Positions 1 through 4,808 of a stretch of DNA of 6,976 bases are shown here, piece after piece (positions within the stretch are counted from its first letter, which is position 1; every line of letters starts with the position of its first letter). Source of the DNA: Chlorobium sp. (GTDB lineage: Bacteria > Bacteroidota > Chlorobiia > Chlorobiales > Chlorobiaceae); NCBI GenBank assembly GCA_028277485.1, contig JANQGE010000076.1, forward strand, positions 1-6,976, read 5' to 3'. A program made the position numbers and the translations under genes. The notes under the pieces were generated by a model. The model was not told the DNA's origin and ran no database searches. It saw nothing but the letters and a program-made list of their open reading frames with translations.

Positions 1-16
1 ATTATTCTTTATCTTC

Positions 17-114
17 CACCTAACACCTAACACCTAACACCTAACACCTAGCACCTAACACCTAACACCTAACACCTAACACCTAACACCTAACACCTAA
101 CACCTAACACCTAA
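17..114. repeat. Heptanucleotide tandem array, 14 units of CACCTAA
   Basis: Fourteen head-to-tail copies of CACCTAA fill this stretch. Thirteen are exact and the fifth unit (45-51) reads CACCTAG. A partial CAC follows before the sequence becomes pyrimidine-rich. On the minus strand the unit is TTAGGTG. Heptameric short tandem repeats are known in cyanobacterial intergenic DNA (STRR sequences), and this array has the same unit length. It is non-coding as far as I can see, and its near perfection suggests recent expansion by slippage. Confidence 0.97.
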
Positions 115-140
115 CACTTTCCCACTTCCCGCTCTCCCTC

Positions 141-182
141 TTTTTTTATTCCTTTGGTGAAATATTCGGGTTAGATTGTATG
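141..182 (+). promoter_or_regulatory. Promoter-like block before the epimerase-like gene (copy A)
   Basis: A T7 tract (141-147) is followed by TTGGTG (154-159), 17 bases, and a weak -10-like TGTATG (177-182). The gene start at 228 lies about 45 bases further on. The first 40 bases match 3287-3326 at 34 of 40 positions. In that second copy the -10 is a perfect TATAAT at the same spacing, which supports reading this copy as a promoter. The -35 agrees with TTGACA only in its first three bases, so strength is uncertain. Confidence 0.5.
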
Positions 183-227
183 TAATTGGGGTAAACATGT
201 TTGAATAATGTAAAAAGGAATTGTGTC

Positions 228-1331
228 GTGAAAAAGATTCTTTTAACTGCCGGTGGCACTCATGGTTTGTTGAAGATTCTGCCGTTATACAAGGCCCTGC
301 ACGAACATAACGACTATAAAGCGGTGCTTGCCGCCGGTGCGCCGCTACCTGAGGGTGAGCGATCAGGCGAAGATCTCCCGGCTCTTTTCGGTATTTCCGA
401 CGGCGTTATCCCGGTTGAGACCGATGACGATGATACACCTGTCGGGCGAACTGCTTCGGCGATGAAAGCGTTTGGAGCAACTCTTGTCGCTGAAAAGCCG
501 GATCTTGTTCTTGTTGCCGGAGATGATGATATTTCGCTTTCTGCCGCACTTGCGGCTGCAAAGCTCAGTCTTCCTGTTGCGTCTGTCGGGGCGGGTATGC
601 GGGATTACAACCGCCAGTCTCCAGCAGAAATCAACAGGATACTTATTGATTCGGTGGCTGATGTCATGTTTGTCAGCGAGCACAGCGGTGAGTACAACCT
701 CATCAGCGAGGGAGTCGATGAAGACCGGATTTTTTTTGTCGGCGAGATGCTGATCGACAGTCTTGCCGCCGTGATAACCCGGTCAAACAGCTCGACCGTG
801 GTTGGCGATTTCGGCTTCGAGGCAAAAAAGTATGTACTGTTTCTGCTCGACCGTGCGGATGCACTCGACAACATTGAAGCACTGAAAAAAATAGAGCAGC
901 TGGTGCAGGTGCTGGCTGAAAAGCAGCCGGTTCTTATGCTTCTTGACCCCGATGTTGTCACCGTCATGCAGGAGAATGAGATGGAACAGGCCTTTGCAGC
1001 GGTTCCCGGGGTTCAGGTCAGGCCGTCCGCCGCGTATGTCGAACTGTTGCGTCTGGTCAAGGATGCGTTGTTCGTCCTGACCGATTCCTCCCGCGTCCAG
1101 GTCGAATCAACCGTTATGAAAGTTCCCTGTCTTACCATGCTTGATGATACCACCAGCCCGGCTACCATTGAGGTCGGAACCAATACGCTCGTCGGCGACA
1201 GGAAAGAAGATATTCTTCATGCAGTCGATGAAGCCCTGCAGGGCAAACTCGCAAAACGCACGGCGATTCCTGAAAAATGGGATGGGGCTGTGACCCAGCG
1301 TATTATTGGTGTGCTGGACAAGGTGCTGTGA
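228..1331 (+). CDS. WecB-like UDP-GlcNAc 2-epimerase family protein, probably catalytically altered
   Basis: The 367-residue product has the length and motif order of non-hydrolysing UDP-N-acetylglucosamine 2-epimerases, two Rossmann-like domains that interconvert UDP-GlcNAc and UDP-ManNAc for surface polysaccharides. Landmarks: GGTHGLLKILPL (9-20) where the family has G-T-R-P-E-A-I-K, VAGDDD (96-101) for HGDTT, VGAGMR (120-125) for VEAGLR, SPAEINR (131-137), VGEMLIDSL (171-179) for TGNTVIDAL, LLDRADALDN (206-215) for the usual HRREN region, and LTDSSRVQVE (284-293) for TDSGGVQEE, then TSPATIEVGTNTLVG (309-323). The fold looks intact, but the VEAG glutamate is Gly, the HRREN histidine is Asp, and the SGG and first Glu of QEE are changed. 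Epimerase activity is therefore doubtful, and it may be a sugar-nucleotide-binding pseudoenzyme or have another substrate. I chose GTG at 228 because AAGGAA (215-220) sits 7 bases upstream and the protein then begins MKKILLTAGGT. An upstream in-frame TTG at 201 would add nine unconvincing residues. Confidence 0.8.
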   Translation: MKKILLTAGGTHGLLKILPLYKALHEHNDYKAVLAAGAPLPEGERSGEDLPALFGISDGVIPVETDDDDTPVGRTASAMKAFGATLVAEKPDLVLVAGDDDISLSAALAAAKLSLPVASVGAGMRDYNRQSPAEINRILIDSVADVMFVSEHSGEYNLISEGVDEDRIFFVGEMLIDSLAAVITRSNSSTVVGDFGFEAKKYVLFLLDRADALDNIEALKKIEQLVQVLAEKQPVLMLLDPDVVTVMQENEMEQAFAAVPGVQVRPSAAYVELLRLVKDALFVLTDSSRVQVESTVMKVPCLTMLDDTTSPATIEVGTNTLVGDRKEDILHAVDEALQGKLAKRTAIPEKWDGAVTQRIIGVLDKVL

Positions 1332-1351
1332 GAGCTGGATGGCTTGAGCCA

Positions 1352-1853
1352 TCGGCAGACCCCGTCTACCGGTTTACCGCCGATCAGATTCGCTCACGGG
1401 TGCGTGAGGTCTATCCCGAAATTATCTCTGAAGTTTCAAAAAATTCTGATGATTATGTCTGGGAGTCCATCCGTGATGTCGAACACCTTGGAACGGTCAG
1501 GATGGAGGCGATGGAGCTGTTTTTCAATGACTACGAACAGGGAAAACAACCGGGAAGATATATCGATGCTTCTTTACCCGAACTTCCTTTCGAAGGCAAA
1601 ACCTTTGACCTCGCCTTACCTGTTCCTTTACAGTGAGCATGTGGGTCTCGAGCAGCATATCCTATCGGTGAAAGAACTCTGCCGTGTGGCTAACGAGGTC
1701 AAAGTCTATCCTCTCGTTACCCTCGAAAGGAAACGCTCGCCTCATCTCGATGCGGTCGTCCGGGAACTGAAGAACGGCGGGCTGGATGTTTCGTTTCACA
1801 CCGTAAAATATAGGTTTCAAAAAGGGGCTGAGGATATGCTTATTGCGAGATAG
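1352..1853 (+). pseudogene. Broken class I SAM-dependent methyltransferase (C-terminal two thirds)
   Basis: The reading frame starting near 1352 encodes SADPVYRFTADQIRSRVREV and runs to FDLAL at about 1618, then stops at 1636. The other reading frame carries on with LFLYSEHVGLEQHILSVKELCRVANEVKVYPLV and ends with VKYRFQKGAEDMLIAR at 1853. Put together, these match what I remember of a roughly 230-residue class I methyltransferase family, with a VDPLYRF-type segment, FDLALCSHFLFLYSEH, a PSPHL-like segment and a YEFQRGGN.ML C-terminus. The first 80 or so residues, which would hold the GxGxG SAM-binding loop, are absent, and the preceding gene ends only 20 bases upstream. The frameshift near 1619 fits loss of about 11 bases coding CSHF. 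Both lesions point to a dead gene. The exact 5' edge is a judgement from where the similarity begins. Confidence 0.75.
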
Positions 1854-1959
1854 CAAGCGGTTTGTAAAATCGGAGTATTGCGTATCTTGAAAAAAGGCGG
1901 TTTGATTCAAAAAAAGATTTTCCTGGTTTAGGATGTAGTTGGATTATTGAGATTAATAC

Positions 1960-2017
1960 GGGGACATGTTGATTTTCGATAAGCGAAGAGTTTTTATTGC
2001 TAATAAACAACGTCCCC
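1960..2017. promoter_or_regulatory. Inverted repeat and possible promoter/operator of the toxin-antitoxin operon
   Basis: GGGGACATGTTG (1960-1971) and CAACGTCCCC (2008-2017) form an imperfect inverted repeat centred about 50 bases before the antitoxin start. TTGATT (1969-1974) followed after 18 bases by TTTATT (1993-1998) is a plausible but weak sigma-70 promoter between the arms. Type II modules are commonly autorepressed at such palindromes, so an operator role is reasonable, but this is inferred from position only. Confidence 0.35.
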
Positions 2018-2038
2018 TATTTTCGAAAGGGAGGAAAT

Positions 2039-2278
2039 ATGGGTATCGGAGCAATTAAAGAAGACGTATCACGTTTAGCGGTTAAAGAGCAGGCGGCTCT
2101 TGCGCGTTGGATAATTGAAAATCTGGAGTCGACTTCAGAGGATGAAGGCGCTGTTGATTTAGCATGGCGTCAAGAGGTTCGCAAAAGGGTTAAGGACATT
2201 CGATCCGGTAAGGTTAACATGATCCCGGCGGACAAGGTATGGAAAGATCTTCTTGGTGACTATGCCCGGACGAGCTGA
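2039..2278 (+). CDS. Putative addiction module antitoxin (Unstab_antitox / TIGR02574 type)
   Basis: This 79-residue acidic-to-basic small protein has the layout of the 'putative addiction module component' family: an N-terminal helix region (AIKEDVSRLAVKEQAALARWIIENLE, 5-30), an acidic linker (STSEDEGAVD), and the characteristic second half LAWRQEVRKRVKDIRSGK..MIPADKVWKDLL (41-72). Members act as labile antitoxins that bind and neutralise a RelE/ParE-like toxin and help repress their operon. ATG at 2039 is chosen because GGGAGG (2029-2034) lies just upstream; an in-frame ATA/TTG-type extension to 1997 would have no ribosome binding site and no family similarity. It overlaps the toxin gene by 17 bases, the usual antitoxin-first arrangement. 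Confidence 0.85.
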   Translation: MGIGAIKEDVSRLAVKEQAALARWIIENLESTSEDEGAVDLAWRQEVRKRVKDIRSGKVNMIPADKVWKDLLGDYARTS

Positions 2279-2561
2279 ATATCACCCAGAAGCAGTGTCA
2301 GAGATACGACACGCTGCAACTTGGTATGATGAGCAGGTCAAAGGTCTTGGTTTGGATTTTCTGCTTGAAGTAAGAAGTACAGAGTCCCGGATTCTTGAAC
2401 ATCCTGAAGCATGGCCTGATTACGAAGCCGGAACAAGGCGATGTATCATGCAGAAATTCCCTTTTGCGATTGTCTATCGAACGTCAAAAGAGGCGCTTGA
2501 GATTATTGCAGTCTCACATTGTAAACGTAAACCCGGATACTGGAAAGAAAGGCTATCATGA
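2262..2561 (+). CDS. RelE/ParE superfamily toxin
   Basis: The 99-residue product fits the RelE/ParE toxin fold (plasmid stabilisation protein family). It has EYHPEAVSEIRHAATWYDEQVKGLGLDFLLEV (6-37), HPEAWPDYEAGTRRCIMQKFPFAIVYR (47-73) and the ending IIAVSHCKRKPGYWKERL (81-98), with the basic RR pair, the FPFAIVYR strand and H..R.PGYW in the expected order. RelE-type members cut mRNA on ribosomes and ParE-type ones inhibit gyrase; the sequence alone does not decide which. The start could be GTG 2256 or ATG 2262; I use the ATG because family members start a few residues before the HPEA segment. GGAAAGA (2241-2247) is the only purine-rich stretch nearby, so translation probably depends on coupling to the antitoxin. 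The gene looks complete. Confidence 0.85.
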   Translation: MPGRAEYHPEAVSEIRHAATWYDEQVKGLGLDFLLEVRSTESRILEHPEAWPDYEAGTRRCIMQKFPFAIVYRTSKEALEIIAVSHCKRKPGYWKERLS

Positions 2562-2754
2562 ATCAAATCTTTGCAGTCAAGAACACTCTCCAGAATATCT
2601 GGCGTTGAAAGATGAAACTGTCAAGGTGACAATCGCTCTCAGCAAAGCCAGCATTGATTTTTTTAAAAACGAGGCAAAAAAACATAGCACGCAGCATCAG
2701 AAGATGATCCGCGGGTTATTGGACGAATCTGCGTCACATCAAAGCGACGGCTGA
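2558..2754 (+). pseudogene. CopG-like ribbon-helix-helix protein with a one-base frameshift
   Basis: ATG at 2558 overlaps the toxin's TGA (ATGA), and the frame reads MNQIFAVKNTLQNIWR before a stop at 2606-2608. In the +1 frame the sequence continues as EYLALKDETVKVTIALSKASIDFFKNEAKKHSTQHQKMIRGLLDE and ends at 2754. Adding one C to the CC at 2590-2591 gives a continuous MNQIFAVKNTLPEYLALKDETVKVTI protein of 65 residues, which has the short beta strand plus two helices of CopG/RHH antitoxins and DNA-binding regulators. The lesion is therefore most simply a single-base deletion, or a sequencing error, in a C run. The ATGA overlap suggests a three-gene operon with the antitoxin and toxin. No alternative ATG restores the second frame; only TTG at 2604 could start a shortened RHH core. 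Confidence 0.7.
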
Positions 2755-2809
2755 AATAAGCGTGGAAGGTGAATGTTAAGCCGAGGGACATGCTACAATA
2801 CTTCTTCTT

Positions 2810-2884
2810 CACAAGCAACTCAGGATCAACACTGGTGCCGTAGAGGTAGGTGCCCCAGTGAAGGTGTGGGCCTGTGAGGCTTGA
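2810..2884 (-). pseudogene. Remnant of an M23-family metallopeptidase C-terminus
   Basis: Read on the minus strand, this segment gives LTGPHLHWGTYLYGTSVDPELLV. The TGPHLHWG block is the hallmark of LytM/M23 zinc endopeptidases, which cleave peptidoglycan cross-links in the envelope, and the H-x-H pair supplies catalytic/zinc-binding histidines. In intact proteins this motif lies near the C-terminus, followed by a VDP segment as here. Upstream the frame runs into unrelated sequence (KIRNTYSDCSS), and downstream it passes the expected stop into unrelated residues, so only about 25 codons survive. No start codon or full domain is present. It is best read as a gene fragment left after rearrangement next to the toxin-antitoxin operon. 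Confidence 0.65.
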
Positions 2885-2979
2885 GCAATCAGAGTATGTA
2901 TTACGTATCTTTTAACCTGAATAATTCATGAAAGTTCAAACACCCGACCCCCGATTGTTCTTCTTTCGGGGTTCGCCGT

Positions 2980-3021
2980 CGGTATCGGGATCGGGAATCG
3001 GGATTCGGTAATTGGTAATCG
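2980..3021. repeat. Degenerate heptamer-phased tract (GGAATCG-like)
   Basis: Six consecutive 7-base units align in phase: CGGTATC, GGGATCG, GGAATCG, GGATTCG, GTAATTG, GTAATCG. Each unit differs slightly from its neighbour, as expected from slippage followed by mutation. No coding potential is visible. Confidence 0.75.
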
Positions 3022-3054
3022 ATCTTTTCTTTTCCCTAACTCCTTTTCTTCCTT

Positions 3055-3260
3055 TACCCACTGCCAACTGGAGACCGTATGCTGATTCCCCTTTGCCAAC
3101 TGCCTACTGGTTCACTTACGTGAAAGTTCTGAGTTCTTAGTGCTGAGTAATGAAAACTCTTCTCTGTAATCCTCAACTAAGTACCCAGAACTGAGAACTA
3201 AGCACTATACCCACTGCCGACTGCCAACTTTCCCTCTCGTCACTTGTTACTTGTCACTAC
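3055..3260. repeat. Cluster of degenerate heptamer-phased repeats
   Basis: Most of this stretch can be cut into 7-base units that drift in sequence. Examples are AGTTCTG/AGTTCTT/AGTGCTG (3125-3145), GAACTGA/GAACTAA/GCACTAT (3188-3208), ACCCACT/GCCGACT/GCCAACT (3209-3229) and TCGTCAC/TTGTTAC/TTGTCAC (3237-3257). From 3174 to 3257 the phase stays in register through several changes of consensus. The units at 3125-3152 and 3183-3208 are also roughly reverse complements and could form an imperfect stem-loop. Together with 2755-2979 and 3261-3370 this explains the long gene-free spacer; I see no RNA gene in it. Confidence 0.7.
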
Positions 3261-3286
3261 TTTTCCGACCTCGATTCCCGATTAAG

Positions 3287-3328
3287 TTTTTTTCTTCCTT
3301 TGGTGAATTATTCAGGCTAAATTATAAT
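3287..3328 (+). promoter_or_regulatory. Promoter-like block (copy B) with perfect TATAAT
   Basis: A T7 tract (3287-3293) precedes TTGGTG (3300-3305), then exactly 17 bases and TATAAT (3323-3328), a consensus sigma-70 -10 box. The -35 matches TTGACA only in TTG. The first 40 bases agree with 141-180 at 34 of 40 positions, so the two are copies of one module. Transcription from here would start near 3335 and first meet ATG 3371. Confidence 0.65.
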
Positions 3329-3370
3329 TGATCTAATTTTAGGGGCCGGACAAGTAAGGCGGAACAAAGT

Positions 3371-3448
3371 ATGAAAGCGGAAAAACTCTTCGGCGATTTC
3401 TCTGACATCGATACACTCCGGCCGGGTCTTTTACCGGGACGGGAATAA
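3371..3448 (+). CDS. Short 25-codon ORF behind promoter copy B, possibly a truncated gene start
   Basis: The ORF reads MKAEKLFGDFSDIDTLRPGLLPGRE and stops with TAA at 3446-3448, one base before the inverted-repeat element begins. It sits about 43 bases behind a TATAAT promoter, the same geometry as the epimerase-like gene behind copy A. AAGG at 3356-3359 is the best ribosome-binding candidate but is about 12 bases from the ATG. I do not recognise the peptide. It may be the 5' end of a gene cut off by arrival of the element, a leader peptide, or chance. Confidence 0.25.
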   Translation: MKAEKLFGDFSDIDTLRPGLLPGRE

Positions 3449-3449
3449 A

Positions 3450-3589
3450 GGCACCTCTATACATTGTCGTGAGCGACATGAGTACGAGGCGGACAGAGCA
3501 CAGAAACCGGAGTGTACACCGAGTACATGAGGATTTCGAGCACTGGCCAACGAAGTAATCAGGGTGCGCAACAAATTAATAGAGGTGCC
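3450..3589. mobile_element. MITE-like inverted-repeat element, copy 1
   Basis: The 140-bp element begins GGCACCTCTAT (3450-3460) and ends with its perfect reverse complement ATAGAGGTGCC (3579-3589), giving 11-bp terminal inverted repeats. It has no transposase. Inside are a small hairpin TGTCG-TGAG-CGACA (3465-3478) and a GTGTACAC palindrome in the most conserved core (3502-3536). A second, inverted copy starts at 6885. TAAAG occurs just outside both ends (3446-3450 and 3591-3595), a possible target duplication although it is offset by a base at each end. Small size, terminal repeats and a second copy fit a non-autonomous transposable element. Confidence 0.8.
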
Positions 3590-3629
3590 CTAAAGAACTT
3601 GCTGCCTGCTGAATCGTACAGAAAGTCAG

Positions 3630-4619
3630 ATGTCTTCTATCAACAAGCAACTCATCAAGGGGCTTAACATAATTACCGATCGGACGGCTCTGAAGCAATA
3701 TACTGACAGTTCGTTAGTGCAGCATTTCGTAGAGCCCATGAACAATGTCGTCGTTAGAACGGAACACTTCTGTCCCCAGGTATCAATCGAAGCTCCTTTC
3801 CAGAAAAACTCCCAACCTTGCCTCGAATTCACATACACCCTGTCCGGCGATACCACTCTCTCCATAAGGAACAGACCGGGGGACTGGAGCAAATACCGTG
3901 TTTCCGAGGTGGTTCGGTTTTTTGGATTCAACACGGAATTAAGCGGAATCGCCACGGTCAATTCCCTGGTCCCTATCAAGGTATTTCATCTGTATATAAC
4001 CCCGCAGAAACTGGCTCAGCTATTGGGCTCCGGTGGCGGTCATCTGGTCCGAACCATTATTGACAAAGCGATTGTCAACAGCAAGAATCCTCTGAATATA
4101 ACGACTGTCGGTCCGGTAACCGCCTCGATCGTCCATCAGATATTTAACCGCAACGGTGCATCGCCGGCAGATTCACTGTTCCTCAGGGGCAAAATTCTCG
4201 AGTTGCTTTCTTACGAAGTCGAATTCTTGTGCGGTTCGCAACGCAAACAAACAATCCTGCAACCGGACGATGTGGTTATGCTGCAGGCGGCAAGGACGAT
4301 CATTATGGAACGGATGTCCACTCCTCCCTCCATTGCCGAATTGGCGCGAAAGGTGGGGCTCAATGAAAAAAAAATCAAACAGGGATTTAAAGAGCTTTAC
4401 GGAACCACGGTATACGGTTTTCTTCGCAAATATCGTATGGAGCAGGCGAAGCTGTTGTTCGAACGGGATCATAAAAGCGTTACCGATGTTGCATGCGCCG
4501 TAGGATATTCCAATGTTTCCCATTTCGGCGCCATCTTCAGACATCACCACGGGGTAAGGCCTGGAGAATACCTGAGATCCCTGAAAGAGTATCGGATGAC
4601 GCACCATCTGTCCCTGTAA
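3630..4619 (+). CDS. AraC-family regulator, PchR-like, of the adjacent TonB-dependent receptor
   Basis: The 329-residue protein has a divergent N-terminal effector region (about 1-205) and a C-terminal AraC DNA-binding domain with two helix-turn-helix units: IAELARKVGLNEKKIKQGFKEL (235-255) and VTDVACAVGYSNVSHFGAIFR (284-304), followed by the family's G-x-R/x-P turn (GVRPGEYL, 308-315). The GLNEKKIKQGFKELYGTTVYGFLR wording is typical of PchR-type activators, which sense a ferric siderophore and switch on uptake genes. The receptor gene lies 189 bases downstream on the same strand, supporting that role. ATG 3630 is preceded only by a weak AGAAAG (3620-3625). An inverted-repeat element ends 40 bases upstream, so the regulator's own promoter must lie in or across that element. 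The effector is not identifiable from sequence. Confidence 0.88.
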   Translation: MSSINKQLIKGLNIITDRTALKQYTDSSLVQHFVEPMNNVVVRTEHFCPQVSIEAPFQKNSQPCLEFTYTLSGDTTLSIRNRPGDWSKYRVSEVVRFFGFNTELSGIATVNSLVPIKVFHLYITPQKLAQLLGSGGGHLVRTIIDKAIVNSKNPLNITTVGPVTASIVHQIFNRNGASPADSLFLRGKILELLSYEVEFLCGSQRKQTILQPDDVVMLQAARTIIMERMSTPPSIAELARKVGLNEKKIKQGFKELYGTTVYGFLRKYRMEQAKLLFERDHKSVTDVACAVGYSNVSHFGAIFRHHHGVRPGEYLRSLKEYRMTHHLSL

Positions 4620-4771
4620 GTATCAGACCATCTCCACATCCTATCCTTCCCGCAAAAAGACCCTCAATTGGCGGCAAAAGTTCCTCAGGAGGTATTCCCC
4701 TTCAGTGAATACTGTTAGATTCTCCACGTTAATTAGATTGTGTCTAAACTGAAGATTTTGTTTTCCATGAG

Positions 4772-4800
4772 ATTTTCAGGTGAATCGTTTCATTTTCAGG
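4772..4800 (+). promoter_or_regulatory. Direct repeat ATTTTCAGG x2 before the receptor gene
   Basis: ATTTTCAGG occurs at 4772-4780 and again at 4792-4800, a 20-base period close to two helical turns; a partial match GATTTTG lies at 4754-4760. AraC-family dimers typically bind direct repeats with about 21-base spacing, so this is a candidate site. The second copy runs into the AGGAGG ribosome binding site (4798-4803), which would suit repression or a post-transcriptional role better than activation. No confident promoter is visible in 4620-4770. Confidence 0.35.
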
Positions 4801-4808
4801 AGGACATT

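Noticed and set aside
17..114. True telomere or CRISPR array
   Set aside because: The unit is only 7 bases with no spacers, and ordinary bacterial genes follow, so it is neither a CRISPR nor evidence of a chromosome end.
201..227. Upstream TTG start for the epimerase-like gene
   Set aside because: It lacks a ribosome binding site, whereas GTG 228 has AAGGAA at good spacing and gives the usual family N-terminus.
1277..1351. 5' extension of the methyltransferase frame into the epimerase-like gene
   Set aside because: The residues encoded before 1352 overlap the previous gene and do not resemble the family, so they are chance read-through.
2949..2971. CCCCGA/TCGGGG hairpin as a terminator
   Set aside because: The stem is only 6 bp with an 11-base loop and no T run after it, and no gene ends close by.
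4173..4607. Minus-strand 144-codon frame
   Set aside because: It overlaps the AraC domain coding sequence, which is clearly real, and shows no recognisable motifs.
4740..4808. Upstream GTG start for the receptor
   Set aside because: It would place 23 residues before the signal peptide and has no Shine-Dalgarno sequence; AGGAGG precedes ATG 4809.
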